In this document: one piece after another, positions 1-8,580 of the stretch
Layout: each line of letters begins with the position of its first letter
Position numbering within the stretch: the stretch's first letter is position 1
Assembly: GCA_964603785.1 (NCBI GenBank)
Contig: CAZRWD010000005.1
Span: 1-64,000 of the forward strand
Direction of reading: 5' to 3'
Source: CAZRWD01 sp964603785
GTDB taxonomy: Bacteria; Fermentibacterota; Fermentibacteria; Fermentibacterales; Fermentibacteraceae
Length of the DNA stretch: 64,000 nt
The notes under the pieces: model-generated
Databases searched by the model: none
Seen by the model: only the letters and a program-made list of their open reading frames with translations
Told to the model about the DNA's origin: nothing
Translations under genes and position numbers: made by a program

Positions 1-45
1 GTCGATCCCGACGGGCCCTACAAGCCCGAGCACTACAGGTACTGA
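1..45 (+). CDS. C-terminal end of an unidentified protein (partial)
   Basis: The window opens inside a reading frame that runs 14 codons (ending in ...PEHYRY) to a TGA at 43-45. Too little is present to assign a family. Frame 1 is chosen because it is followed by hairpins and not by another gene; nothing else supports it. Confidence 0.4.
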   Translation, partial: VDPDGPYKPEHYRY

Positions 46-99
46 CGCTCCGGCGTAGGCCTTCCCGAAGGTCAGGCCCCGACAGCGGCGGCCGGTGGT

Positions 100-125
100 C
101 CGGGTGACCTCGGTTCCTCACCCGG
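100..125 (+). terminator. Hairpin downstream of the first partial gene
   Basis: Positions 100-107 (CCGGGTGA) and 118-125 (TCACCCGG) form a perfect 8-bp inverted repeat around a 10-nt loop. It lies 55 bp after the TGA of the partial gene. No T-tract follows, so intrinsic termination is only suggested. Confidence 0.35.
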
Positions 126-177
126 CGGGATCTCCATCCGCTGCATTCAGTCGGGCCTGCATCAACCCCGGGCTGCA

Positions 178-206
178 GGAGGGGCGGGCGTTCCGCCCGC
201 CCCTCC
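178..206 (-). terminator. Strong GC hairpin after the beta-propeller gene
   Basis: Positions 178-190 and 194-206 are a perfect 13-bp inverted repeat (GGAGGGGCGGGCG and its complement) with a TTC loop. It starts 35 bp beyond the stop of the minus-strand gene ending at 241. There is no U-tract on either strand, as with the other hairpins between convergent genes in this window. Confidence 0.55.
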
Positions 207-240
207 ATCCGGCCGTGCGGGGGGGATCCCCGCATCATGG

Positions 241-981
241 TCAGCGGGTCAGCACCAGCCTTCCCGAGATCTGCCCCTGCCCGGTCCCGAGCACTACCAG
301 GTAGATCCCGGGAGGGGCGTCGGTACCGTCCTCCCGCCTGGCGTCCCAGAGCACGCTGTGGGGCCCGGACGGCAGGCTGCCCTCCAGGGGTGTCGCGACC
401 AGCCTGCCGTGCAGGTCGAATACGGAGAGGGTCACAGGCCCGGGCTCGGACAGGTCGAACGCCACGCCTGCGGGTCCGTCGGCCGGATTCGGCCATACGG
501 ACAGCCTCGCGGTCGTGACGGGAGCCGATGACTCCTCCGAGACGCCCACGCCGATGCCGCACCTGAAGCTGGACCCGCCGTTCGTGCCTGCCAGGAGATA
601 GGCCGGGCCGCAGGTGGCGAGCCTGTTGATGCCGGTCTCCGTCAGCCCGGTGTTGAAGGCGGACCAGCCGGTGCCGCCGTCCGTGCTGCGCCAGACGCCC
701 TGGCTGTTGGTGCCTATGTAGACCACCCCGGGCTGTGCCGGGTCGAACACTATCGTCTTCACGTAGCTGATGGTGGTGGAGACCTTGGTGAAGCTCGAAC
801 CGTCGTCCAGGGACCTGTAGATGCCGCTCGAGGTGCCCGCGAGGATGGTCGAGGGATTGTCGGGCCTCACCGCCAGGGCATAGACGGTTCCTGCAAGGCC
901 GGTGGCGGTCAGCTTGCTCCATGACGTCCCGCCGTCGGTGGTGCGGTAGATTGCCGGCTGGCTGTTCTCGCTCCCCCCCAC
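241..981 (-). CDS. C-terminal open part of the interrupted beta-propeller protein (246 aa from a GTG)
   Basis: The frame after the internal TGA stays open from 1251 to 241; the first GTG is at 981, mid-blade. There is no ribosome site or signal peptide, so independent translation is unlikely. It holds the last BNR blades and the FlgD-like domain (roughly the final 85 residues). Confidence 0.4.
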   Translation of the reverse strand: MGGSENSQPAIYRTTDGGTSWSKLTATGLAGTVYALAVRPDNPSTILAGTSSGIYRSLDDGSSFTKVSTTISYVKTIVFDPAQPGVVYIGTNSQGVWRSTDGGTGWSAFNTGLTETGINRLATCGPAYLLAGTNGGSSFRCGIGVGVSEESSAPVTTARLSVWPNPADGPAGVAFDLSEPGPVTLSVFDLHGRLVATPLEGSLPSGPHSVLWDARREDGTDAPPGIYLVVLGTGQGQISGRLVLTR

Positions 982-1251
982 GAAGACCCTGTTCGAGTTG
1001 ACCGGGTCGATGGCGAGGAAGTACGTGTAGGCATTGGAGGTGCCCAGCGTGTCACGCTCCCAGCTCGTGCCCCCGTTGGTGGTCTTGGAGACCCCGAAGC
1101 GGTACGAGCTGGAGACGTAGAGCCATCCGGCCGACCAGAAGGTCCCCGGGGTGCCGTGATCCGCGAGAAGATCCGTTCCATCGCTGTAGTAGCTGTCTAC
1201 CTGTGTCCAGACGGAGCCTCCGTCTGTGCTCCTGTAGAGCTCTGCGTTCCC

Positions 1252-2478
1252 TCAACCACTTCCCTCGAGGGCGAGCACCCACAGCGGATTGGTCGGGTTC
1301 ACCGCCATCCCGCAGAAGTTCCCGCAGGAGAGGGGTGTGGTCAGGTGGGTCCAGGTCGACCCGTAGTCCGTCGACTTCCACACCCCCATGTCCGTCATCT
1401 GCTTGTAGACGGTGGACGGCTGGGATGCGGCGACGCCGTAGGCCAGCACCTTTCCGGCGTAGATGCCGTCGTTGTCCACGACCCACGACGAGCCCCCGTC
1501 GCCCGACCTGAAGAAGCCGTAGGTGCTGCATGTGTAGGCCTTGTTCTGATCAGCCGCGCTGGGGACCACGTCGTTGAAGGTGTAGCCCCCCAGGCCCGAG
1601 GTCGCGGTCGTCCAGGTCTGTCCGCCGTTGGTGCTGCGGTAGATGCAGTTGTACCCGCCCGCCATGACGATGGAAGGGTTGGAGGAGCTGTACGAGATGG
1701 AGTAGTTGTAGGTGGTGCTGGAGCAGTCCGTCCAGCTGGCCCCCGCATTCGTCGTGCGCCAGACTCCGTAGAGGGTTCCGAACAGCATGGTGTCGGGATC
1801 GGTCGGGTGGATCGCCACCGAATAGCTGTAGTACTCGGCGGAGGCGCCCGCGGGCGTGACGTTCGAGAAGGTCGCGCCGCCGTCGGTCGACCGGTAGACC
1901 CGGGGCGAATAGGACCCGCTGTAGACATATCCCGAGACGGCCACCACCGACGGGTCGGAACTGCACACCGACAGGCCGTATCCGTAGGACTGCTCGGTCT
2001 CGAGGATGGTGTAGGTCCAGGTCGACCCTCCGTTGATGCTCCTGCCGAAGAACATCTGCCACACGGACCCGCTGTAGCGGTAGCCGGCCCCATACACTAT
2101 CTGGGGGTCGGAGGGGTGTGCGGCGATGTCGTAGAAGACGGTGTTCTGCTGGTAGCTCTGGCTCCAGGTCGACCCTCCGTTGGTCGACCAGTAGACGTAG
2201 CTCGAGCCTCCGCAGTAGAGGCTGCCCGTCGGCCCGCATGCCATGCAGTAGGTGTATCCGTTGAAGGATCCGGCAGTGGCCCAGCTGTATCCTCCGTCCT
2301 CCGACCTGTAGACCTTGACCGGGTAGGACCCGCTGGAGGAGTACAGGGTACCCGGGCTGGAAGGCGACTGGACGACGTCGTTCAGCGGACCGCCCTCGGG
2401 TCCGATGCACGACCAGTCTGCCTCGGAGAGCTGGAACAGGAAGGCGAGGGCGAGCAGCGCAAAAGGCGGACTCTTCAT
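1252..2478 (-). CDS. N-terminal open part of the interrupted beta-propeller protein (408 aa)
   Basis: If the TGA at 1252-1254 is real, this is the product actually made: signal peptide plus several BNR blades, but no FlgD-like C-terminal domain, so it would be exported to the periplasm and lack the presumed surface-anchoring tail. A promoter-like TTGCAT-16-TATCTT sequence lies just upstream (2515-2542). Confidence 0.6.
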   Translation of the reverse strand: MKSPPFALLALAFLFQLSEADWSCIGPEGGPLNDVVQSPSSPGTLYSSSGSYPVKVYRSEDGGYSWATAGSFNGYTYCMACGPTGSLYCGGSSYVYWSTNGGSTWSQSYQQNTVFYDIAAHPSDPQIVYGAGYRYSGSVWQMFFGRSINGGSTWTYTILETEQSYGYGLSVCSSDPSVVAVSGYVYSGSYSPRVYRSTDGGATFSNVTPAGASAEYYSYSVAIHPTDPDTMLFGTLYGVWRTTNAGASWTDCSSTTYNYSISYSSSNPSIVMAGGYNCIYRSTNGGQTWTTATSGLGGYTFNDVVPSAADQNKAYTCSTYGFFRSGDGGSSWVVDNDGIYAGKVLAYGVAASQPSTVYKQMTDMGVWKSTDYGSTWTHLTTPLSCGNFCGMAVNPTNPLWVLALEGSG

Positions 2479-2514
2479 CCGGCTCCTCCCCTGGTTCGAT
2501 CCGTCGACGAGGGT

Positions 2515-2542
2515 AAGATACCGTGCAGGTAGGAGAATGCAA
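2515..2542 (-). promoter_or_regulatory. Candidate promoter for the beta-propeller gene
   Basis: Read on the minus strand: TTGCAT (2542-2537), 16-bp spacer, TATCTT (2520-2515). Predicted transcript start near 2508 leaves a ~30-nt leader with the ribosome site just before the ATG at 2478. Confidence 0.5.
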
Positions 2543-2579
2543 GAAGGGGGACCCCGCGGATGCGCACCGCGGCGTCACC

Positions 2580-3722
2580 TCACGGTCCGGCTCCCGGGTC
2601 GGGGTCTCCGAGCTCGAGGATGTAGAGCCTCGGGTAGTCGTCGGGGTCGGCGAGATAGGCGACGGAGAAGTCCCCGCCATGGGCGACGGCCGCATAGGCC
2701 CAGAAGGGGAAGCGGTCGGCGGAGCAGGTGAACAGCCGGTTGCCGTCGAGATCGAGCACGTCGTACCAGGGGACCCGCTCAGTGCCCCTCCTGGCCCATA
2801 GCAGGCCCTCCGACACGTCCAGGTCCGAAACGGCCGTGCACCACTCCTCCGCCTCCCAGTAGTCGATCATGCCGGGTCGCCCGCGGCGCTCGAACACGCG
2901 CTCCATCACCTCGAGCTCGTTCGCGAGGTCCTCCTCGCTCCTCCTGCGCCGGGTGAAGGGGGGCTCCGAGACCCAGAGGACCTCGCCCCCGGGGGAGAAG
3001 CATGTGATGGAGTATGCCTCCGTGCCTGCGGGGCTGACGAAGACCCTTCCGTCCCCGGCCGCGGAGAAGCTCACCGAGGATGCCGAGAACGTCCGCGAGG
3101 GGTTCTGCGGGTCCAGGTCGACCATTCGCGTGTAGTACACGGTGGACGGTGAGGTCTCCCCGGGCTCCCACCTGCACACCGACGTGCCCGCCGTCCCGTT
3201 CTCCCGGTCGAACTCCCTTGTCGATCCCACGATCGCGCGGCCGGGAAGGACGACCACCGAGACGGGGGTCTCCGGGGCGAATCCGGCGATCTCCTCCAGG
3301 AGGACTCCCGACGAATCGAAGAACATCACCTTCCCGCATCCCTGGTCGGTTATCGCGAAGCCTCCCCCGGGCGTCGGAGCCAGTCCCGAGGGGCGGGTGT
3401 ACTCGCCCGGACCCTCTCCCTCGCCTCCGCACCAGCCCAGGAATCTGCCTTCGGAGTCGAAGATGGATGTCCTGAAGGTGGTTATGTCGTTGAGGACTAT
3501 CCTTCCGCCCGTGGTGACCACGGCCGCGCTGACGGAGCCGAAGACGTATGCTTCGTCCCCCAGCTCGATCCCTATCGAGTCGACGACCTCCAGGCGCCGG
3601 TGGGGGACGGGGGGACCGAAGTCGGGTCCCCCCGCCTCTCCTCCGTCACCGCAGGATGCCTGCAGGGCGATCGAGCATGCGGCGATCAGGAACGACGCAG
3701 GCAGGCATCTGCTGTAAGGCAA
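2580..3722 (-). CDS. Putative 6-bladed beta-propeller lipoprotein
   Basis: About 380 residues. The N-terminus (hydrophobic stretch then ALQASC, Cys about residue 24) looks like a lipoprotein signal peptide, so the protein is probably anchored in a membrane facing the periplasm. The mature part contains NHL/6-bladed-propeller-like units (for example FDSEGRFLG and FFDSSGVLLEE separated by about 40 residues, GEGPGEY and TPGGGFAITD), a pattern common in large families of lipoproteins of unknown function in FCB-type bacteria. I chose the TTG at 3722, after a GGGGGAG stretch; the frame could extend to 3806 but that would overlap the upstream gene and bury the signal peptide. No ligand or enzymatic role can be named. 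Confidence 0.72.
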   Translation of the reverse strand: MPYSRCLPASFLIAACSIALQASCGDGGEAGGPDFGPPVPHRRLEVVDSIGIELGDEAYVFGSVSAAVVTTGGRIVLNDITTFRTSIFDSEGRFLGWCGGEGEGPGEYTRPSGLAPTPGGGFAITDQGCGKVMFFDSSGVLLEEIAGFAPETPVSVVVLPGRAIVGSTREFDRENGTAGTSVCRWEPGETSPSTVYYTRMVDLDPQNPSRTFSASSVSFSAAGDGRVFVSPAGTEAYSITCFSPGGEVLWVSEPPFTRRRRSEEDLANELEVMERVFERRGRPGMIDYWEAEEWCTAVSDLDVSEGLLWARRGTERVPWYDVLDLDGNRLFTCSADRFPFWAYAAVAHGGDFSVAYLADPDDYPRLYILELGDPDPGAGP

Positions 3723-3754
3723 TGCTCCCCCTGTCTCCGGGGTTTCCCGGAGGG

Positions 3755-5068
3755 CTATCTCGGGTAGTCGACGAGGTCGATGTCCAGTCCGGCCCCGAAG
3801 TACCATACCCCCTTGTTGTAGATCGAGCCCTCGTATGTGCCGGCGCCCTCGCCCTCGACGCAGACGAGTCTGGCGACGGAGGCGGAGACGCTGACGAACC
3901 TCGACACCTCGAACTTGGCTCCCCCGCCGAACAGGTGGGCGTCGAGGCTGTACTCGAAGTCGCTGTAGGTGGTGTCGCTGCCGCCCAGGCTCGAGTAGAG
4001 GTAACCGGCGCCGAGGTCGAGGCCCGGGCGGGGCGAGAAGCCGATTCCCGCCCCGAGGTCCCAGCCGTTCGAGTAGTTGTCGTCGAGGCCGTCGTCCGCG
4101 CCCTGGTCGGCCGCCTCCAGGAAGTAGTAGTTCATGCTCATGGTGGCCATGAGCCGGGGCGACATCCTGTACTCGACACCGCCGGCGAGAACCGCGGGCA
4201 GGTCCCTCCTCTGCTCGTATCCGTCCTCGAAGGATCCGAGCGCAGGTATCGCCGACCAGTCGTTGCGTTCGGTCTCGGTCGTGAACTCCAGGGCGGTGGT
4301 CGTCTCGTACCGGATCGCCACGTCGAGCACGTCGCCCGGAGAGAAGTGCAGGCCGATCACGCCTCCGAAGCCGGACGCCTTCTTCTCCGCGTGCAGCTCG
4401 CGGTGCGACGTGCCGATGGGGATGCCCTGAGCCCCGTCGATCACGGTGAAGTCCCCTGATGCGTCATACGCCCTGACCGCGCTCACGAACCTCCCGGCCA
4501 GCGATGCCGCGAAGTCCCCGGCGAAGTTCCAGGACGCCCCCGCCGTGGCCGCGATGTAGTTCGAGGAGGCCGTGATCCATCCGTCGTCGAGGACGGCGAA
4601 GACATAGGGACTGCCGTGTATAGCCTGCTGCAGGCCGGTCTCGAACAGGGGCAGGACGGTCAGCCCGTCCTCGAAGTCGAGCTTCCCGCCCCCGGCCGGT
4701 ACCGTGAACGCTGCGAAACCGGCCCAGCCGTTCCTGCTGTAGACCGCTGCCACGTCGGGCAGGAGCAGCGAGGGCTCTGTGGACTCGTAGAGCACCGGCT
4801 CCGTGGCTCCCGGCGGTGCGGCCTCGACCGTGTAGTCCTTCAGGAGGGTCTGGTTGCCGATCGTGAAGTGCCAGCCCGGTGCGAGGAACGCCAGCCCGGC
4901 CGGATTGTAGCTGACGATGTCGGGAGCGTCGGTGGCGGCGTTCCTGCTCATCGTTCTCAGGAAATCGGGGCTGCGTGACGAGATGAGGTCGATGTTGCCG
5001 GCCAGTGCCGATGACAGTGGCACCATGCAGCAGACCACCAGGACCGATACGATGCGCAGCGTTCCCAA
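3755..5068 (-). CDS. FadL/OmpP1/TodX-family outer-membrane transport protein
   Basis: 437 residues from the TTG at 5068, which has GGGAGG seven bases upstream and puts a signal peptide (MGTLRIVSVLVVCCMV...ALAG) at the very N-terminus; the frame stays open to 5218 but without a site. After cleavage the sequence contains SYNPAGLAFL, the N-terminal hatch signature of FadL-type porins, followed by alternating beta-strand segments to the C-terminus. Family members form outer-membrane barrels that take up hydrophobic compounds such as fatty acids or aromatics. It precedes the propeller lipoprotein by 33 bp and probably shares a transcript. Substrate not predictable. Confidence 0.82.
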   Translation of the reverse strand: MGTLRIVSVLVVCCMVPLSSALAGNIDLISSRSPDFLRTMSRNAATDAPDIVSYNPAGLAFLAPGWHFTIGNQTLLKDYTVEAAPPGATEPVLYESTEPSLLLPDVAAVYSRNGWAGFAAFTVPAGGGKLDFEDGLTVLPLFETGLQQAIHGSPYVFAVLDDGWITASSNYIAATAGASWNFAGDFAASLAGRFVSAVRAYDASGDFTVIDGAQGIPIGTSHRELHAEKKASGFGGVIGLHFSPGDVLDVAIRYETTTALEFTTETERNDWSAIPALGSFEDGYEQRRDLPAVLAGGVEYRMSPRLMATMSMNYYFLEAADQGADDGLDDNYSNGWDLGAGIGFSPRPGLDLGAGYLYSSLGGSDTTYSDFEYSLDAHLFGGGAKFEVSRFVSVSASVARLVCVEGEGAGTYEGSIYNKGVWYFGAGLDIDLVDYPR

Positions 5069-5111
5069 CCAGGGGCCTCCCTTCGTTTGCTGGCCTCGAG
5101 CGACACCCCCT

Positions 5112-5140
5112 TTTCTACGCAGAGGACGGCCTGCGGGCAA
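5112..5140 (-). promoter_or_regulatory. Candidate promoter for the FadL-like gene
   Basis: Minus strand: TTGCCC (5140-5135), 17-bp spacer, TAGAAA (5117-5112). Start of transcription would be near 5105, about 37 nt before the TTG start. The AT-rich -10 stands out in very GC-rich sequence. The rest of 5069-5298 shows no gene. Confidence 0.5.
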
Positions 5141-5298
5141 CTGCGCCGCTCCCCGTCCGACGAGGCGGATCGGAGCATACTCCGGGACGCGTGCGATTCC
5201 GGAGGCCCCGCCATCCATCGTCGATCCGCCGTCCCCGGACTTCCGGCCGCGGCGGGGGAACCGGTCGGGCCGTCCTTCCTGACCTGGGAGCGGGACGG

Positions 5299-6150
5299 TC
5301 AGGTGCGCATGCCCTGATGGAACCTGTCAAGCGGGCTCATGATCCTGAGCGGGTTCCTCCTGCCGGCGAGCTTCAGGTAGGGTGTTATCATCGATGCGGT
5401 CGTGATCCCGAGAAGGGTCTGCACCATCCTCCTGTCGATGCCGTCCTCCAGCAGGTGGACTGCGAAGCTGTGCCTCAGCCAGCCCAGGGTGCAGTGCCTG
5501 GTGATCCCCGCCGCGAGCAGGGCCTCGGCGAAGGCGCGCTGTATGGTGCGCGCGGAGACACAGGTCGATCTCCCCCTGCCGGGCAGCAGGTAGGGGGACG
5601 CGTCCCCGTCCTGCTCCAGGAGCAGGGCGATCTCGACCGCCGCGGCGCGCGCCACGATGGTGTCCCTGACGGCCCTTCCCGACCTGTCGTTCACATGTAT
5701 GACCATGGCCTCCAGGTCGACGTTCCTCCTCCGGAGACAGGCGGTCTCTCCCACCCTCAGCCCCGAGGAGTAGACCAGCATCAGCGCCACGCGGTACTTC
5801 CGGTCGGGGACGTTGGAGAGGATCCCGGCGATCTCCTCCCTCGTGAAGACGCCGTGGAGGGGCATCCTCCTGGAGATGAGGCCGGGGCCGGGTATGGGGT
5901 TGGGAGCCCCCAGGACGCTCGTGTAGAGGAACCTGATGGCGCTCTGGGCCTGGTTGATGTACGAGAGCGACTTCCCCTCCGCAGCCATGCCCTCCAGGTA
6001 CTCCCTGATCTCGTCGCCGTCCAGCGCGGTGGCCCTGTCTCCCCATCTGGCGACCAGGCGGCGGATATGCGAGAGGTAGCTGCTGGTCGTCTTCTGGCTT
6101 CTGCCGGTCTGCCTCAGAAGCCTGCCGGTGTCCTCCGTCAAGCTCGACAT
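5299..6150 (-). CDS. Tyrosine recombinase/integrase-like protein with degenerate active site
   Basis: 283 residues, ATG preceded by GGAGGTGG. The N-terminal ~90 residues are a SAM-like core-binding domain (SYLSHIRRLVARWG...) and residues 100-270 the catalytic domain of the XerC/D-phage integrase family. Arg132 (SSGLRVGE), Arg226 (LRHSF) and Tyr258 are in place, but three canonical residues are not: the beta-hairpin Lys is Arg, the His of HxLR is Gly223, and the His of LLGH is Ile249. It could still act with altered chemistry, or be a DNA-binding relic. No phage genes, direct repeats or tRNA are next to it. The length (283) matches Xer-type enzymes. Confidence 0.75.
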   Translation of the reverse strand: MSSLTEDTGRLLRQTGRSQKTTSSYLSHIRRLVARWGDRATALDGDEIREYLEGMAAEGKSLSYINQAQSAIRFLYTSVLGAPNPIPGPGLISRRMPLHGVFTREEIAGILSNVPDRKYRVALMLVYSSGLRVGETACLRRRNVDLEAMVIHVNDRSGRAVRDTIVARAAAVEIALLLEQDGDASPYLLPGRGRSTCVSARTIQRAFAEALLAAGITRHCTLGWLRHSFAVHLLEDGIDRRMVQTLLGITTASMITPYLKLAGRRNPLRIMSPLDRFHQGMRT

Positions 6151-6241
6151 GGCGCCACCTCCGGGATTCCGTCACGCACGCGATCGGCACTGCCCTCGTA
6201 CCGATTAAGAATGAACCCGTTCCACCTTCGCGTCAAACACG

Positions 6242-6283
6242 CCCGGGGGCGGGCGGCGCCGAGGTTGCTCCGGCGCCCCCGGG
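6242..6283 (+). other. Long GC hairpin between integrase and kinase genes
   Basis: 6242-6251 (CCCGGGGGCG) and 6274-6283 (CGCCCCCGGG) form a 10-bp inverted repeat with a 22-nt loop that itself contains complementary GGCGCC tracts. It overlaps the candidate kinase promoter; a regulator site or a barrier between divergent genes are both possible. Confidence 0.3.
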
Positions 6284-6292
6284 GCAGATATT
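6265..6292 (+). promoter_or_regulatory. Candidate promoter for the hybrid sensor kinase
   Basis: TTGCTC (6265-6270), 16-bp spacer, GATATT (6287-6292). It lies 28 bp before the TTG start at 6320. Confidence 0.4.
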
Positions 6293-6319
6293 CTCGGGAC
6301 ACGGGACTGGGAGGTCGAT

Positions 6320-8560
6320 TTGCCCGGGAGATTCCTGCCGGTGAGGGAGCCGGCCCGGATCCTTCTGCCCTACGCGGTGACCGTCACGGTGGTGCTGGTG
6401 GTGCTCGCCGCGGCGATGCTCGAGACCCGCGACGCCCTGGCAAAGGCCCGCGAGCACGCCGAGACGGAGGCCGTGGAGCGCGCCGGGTCCATCGCCCGAT
6501 CCGTCTGCGCAGGCGAGACCGCCCTGATCGACACGACCACCTTCGTGCCGGGAGTGGTCCTCGTCGGCTCTCCCGCGGCGCACTCGGCCGGGGTGTCGGG
6601 TCTCTCCGCCGTCGAAGTCGCGATTCTCCAGGAAGTCCCGGCACCCGGGACCCTTCCGGAAGGCCTGGACCCTCTCCTGGTCGGCGCCCTGGAGGAGGGC
6701 AGCGCCAGCGTCACGGAGGGCGGGAGCATCCGCGCCGCCGCCTGCCGCCGCGGCCATGACCCCTCCGGCAGGCTGGTGGCCGTGGTCGTGTCGCAGGAGA
6801 CCCCCTTCGCCATCACCGCCCTGCAGGACCTTGAGAGGGATGTCATCCCGTGGCTGTTCGTCGTCGCACTCCTCATCTCCACTCCGGCGATGATCCTCGT
6901 CCATCTAGCTCTCACACGCAGACGGACCGAGCTCGAGACCTTCGGGGACGGAGCTCCTCCCGACCGGGGCGGACCCGGCGGGGAGGAGCCCGAGAGGCTC
7001 GATCTCCCCTCCGTCATGAGAGAGGCGGTCAAGACATCGGCGTCTGGCATCGGGCTGATCATCCTCGACCCGGCTGGAGGCATCGTCTCGCTGAACCGCT
7101 CCGCGGCCGAACTCCTCGACGGCACGCAGCAGGAGTTCATGGGGCACAGGGTCCAGAACTCGCCCTGCTTCGGATCCATGGCGAGGGAGATGCTCGCGCC
7201 GGCCGGAGACCCCTCGCGTGCGAGGGATCCCCTCCTGCTAAGGGTGGAGAGGGCCGACGGCGGATCGTCCTGGATCAGGACGGGCAGGACGTACTTCACG
7301 GGACCCGACGGGGCGGTCCTGGGGCTCATGTGCATGGTGGACGTGACGGAGCTCGAGGAGATGCGCGCCGAGAAGGAGAAGCTCCTGGAGAGGGAGATGG
7401 CCGTCAACAGCTATGCCGTCCTGGCGGCCATGGTGAGGGGATTCTCCCACGATCTGAACAACCTCCTCTCGGGGATCATGGGCGCCGCCTCGCTGGGAGA
7501 CGCCGTCCACGACCCCGGCAGCCCCGACAGGCAGCGCTACGAGGCCATCCTGGGGGCCGCCGAGAGGGCCGCCGGGATCTCGGAGGAGCTTCTGCACAGC
7601 GCCAGCCTGACCGAGAGCCAGGCCAGACCCCTGGACACGGCCAGGGAGCTGAACGAGATCGGCGAGGCCCTCAGGAGCGTTCTCCCGCGGTCCATCTCCC
7701 TCGAGGTCTCGGTCTCGGGAGGGATGCCCTTCCTCATAGCCGACAGGGCCCTGCTCAGGCAGACCCTCTACAACCTGGCCCTGAGATCGTCGGGCGCCCT
7801 CCAGGGTTCCGGCAGGATCCGGCTGTGGGCCGAGGACGTCCCCGACCCCTCCCGCGACTCCAGATTCGCCGGAAGCTGCAGGAGCCTCTGCGGGATACAC
7901 TGCATCTGCGTCTCCACCAGCGACGGCACGGTCTTCCCGGCGGGTCTCCAGAAGTCGCTCTCCGCATCGGAGACCGACCCGTACGAGATCGAGAAGAGCC
8001 ACGGGGCCGGCATGGCGGCCGTCCTGCAGGCCGTGAGGGCGATGAAGGGACAGCTCTGCTTCGGGGTCGAGAGGATGGGGACCGTCGTCAACCTCCTCCT
8101 GCCCGCCGCGGAGAGGATGGAGACTCCGGCCGGGGAGGGCGACGACATATCGGGAAGCAACATCGCGGTCCTAGTAGCCGAGGAGGAGGGCATAGTCCGC
8201 GAGACCACCTCCCAGATCCTGCAGCACTTCGGATTCAGGACCGCGGAGGCCACCACGGGGGACGAGGCTCTCGCCATACTCGAGCACGAGCACTTCGACG
8301 CGCTCCTGCTCGATCTGGGCGCCTTCGGCACCCCCTCGATAGAGATCGCCGGGATCTGCCGCGAGAGGTGGCCCGGCATGGCGGTCCTCTTCACCAGCGG
8401 GTACGAGATGCCCGTCGAGATAGAGTCCTTCCTCCGCGGACACGGGGGCGCGGGCTTCCTGCGCAAGCCCTACTTCCCGGAGGCTGTGGCGTCCGAGATC
8501 ATCAGGCTGGTCTCGCGCGATCAGCACCCCGGCGGCACGGGATGGGCCGGCGGAGCCTGA
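6320..8560 (+). CDS. Membrane-bound hybrid sensor histidine kinase with C-terminal receiver domain
   Basis: 746 residues from a TTG with GGGAGGT just upstream. Order of parts: one transmembrane helix (~16-34), a periplasmic sensor region (~35-175), a second helix (~178-200), a PAS-like segment (~235-345), a dimerisation helix with His377 in FSHDLNNLL, an HATPase region (N-box LYNLALRSS, G2-like HGAGMA), and a receiver domain (~610-735). The receiver keeps Asp665 in LLLDLG, a Thr/Ser in FTSGY and Lys in LRKPY, but its acidic pair reads AEEEG. The ATP lid is weakly conserved, so kinase activity is likely but not certain. No separate response regulator gene is adjacent; the fused receiver may pass phosphate to a distant partner. 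The signal is unknown. Confidence 0.82.
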   Translation: MPGRFLPVREPARILLPYAVTVTVVLVVLAAAMLETRDALAKAREHAETEAVERAGSIARSVCAGETALIDTTTFVPGVVLVGSPAAHSAGVSGLSAVEVAILQEVPAPGTLPEGLDPLLVGALEEGSASVTEGGSIRAAACRRGHDPSGRLVAVVVSQETPFAITALQDLERDVIPWLFVVALLISTPAMILVHLALTRRRTELETFGDGAPPDRGGPGGEEPERLDLPSVMREAVKTSASGIGLIILDPAGGIVSLNRSAAELLDGTQQEFMGHRVQNSPCFGSMAREMLAPAGDPSRARDPLLLRVERADGGSSWIRTGRTYFTGPDGAVLGLMCMVDVTELEEMRAEKEKLLEREMAVNSYAVLAAMVRGFSHDLNNLLSGIMGAASLGDAVHDPGSPDRQRYEAILGAAERAAGISEELLHSASLTESQARPLDTARELNEIGEALRSVLPRSISLEVSVSGGMPFLIADRALLRQTLYNLALRSSGALQGSGRIRLWAEDVPDPSRDSRFAGSCRSLCGIHCICVSTSDGTVFPAGLQKSLSASETDPYEIEKSHGAGMAAVLQAVRAMKGQLCFGVERMGTVVNLLLPAAERMETPAGEGDDISGSNIAVLVAEEEGIVRETTSQILQHFGFRTAEATTGDEALAILEHEHFDALLLDLGAFGTPSIEIAGICRERWPGMAVLFTSGYEMPVEIESFLRGHGGAGFLRKPYFPEAVASEIIRLVSRDQHPGGTGWAGGA

Positions 8561-8580
8561 ACGGTTCCGGCGGGCGCGGC

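Larger units (their letters stand above)
241..2478 (-). pseudogene. Secreted BNR/sortilin-type beta-propeller protein with FlgD-like tail, interrupted by an in-frame TGA
   Basis: One frame runs from an ATG at 2478 (preceded by a GGGGAGGAG ribosome site) to the stop at 241-243, 745 residues, broken only by a TGA at 1252-1254. Residues 1-20 look like a signal peptide. The body carries repeated Y-R-S-T-D/N-G-G-x-S/T-W blades typical of BNR/Asp-box propellers on both sides of the stop. The last ~85 residues start with WPNPA and end in a strand-rich FlgD-type Ig-like domain, as in surface-sorted proteins of FCB bacteria. Residues just before and after the stop (LEGSG | GNAELYRSTDGG) continue one blade seamlessly, and a single change GGA to TGA would explain it. 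Either a recent nonsense mutation, a sequencing error or readthrough; substrate unknown. Confidence 0.75.

Noticed and set aside
46..240. Plus-strand frames at 95-304 and 237-518
   Set aside because: Low-complexity Arg/Pro-rich translations over hairpins and opposite the propeller gene; nothing supports them as proteins.
1252..1254. Reassignment of TGA to glycine (as in some candidate-phylum bacteria)
   Set aside because: TGA is the ordinary stop of many certain genes here, including mreC, PBP2, dnaE, lgt and ileS; reading it as an amino acid would run these into neighbours.
241..2478. Repeated sequence that might be a CRISPR or tandem DNA repeat
   Set aside because: The periodicity comes from coding of BNR blades (Asp-box motifs); the spacing is irregular and there are no identical short repeats.
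5069..6319. Integrated mobile element around the tyrosine recombinase
   Set aside because: No terminal repeats, duplicated attachment site, tRNA or other phage/plasmid genes border it; flanking genes are envelope and signalling genes of similar composition.
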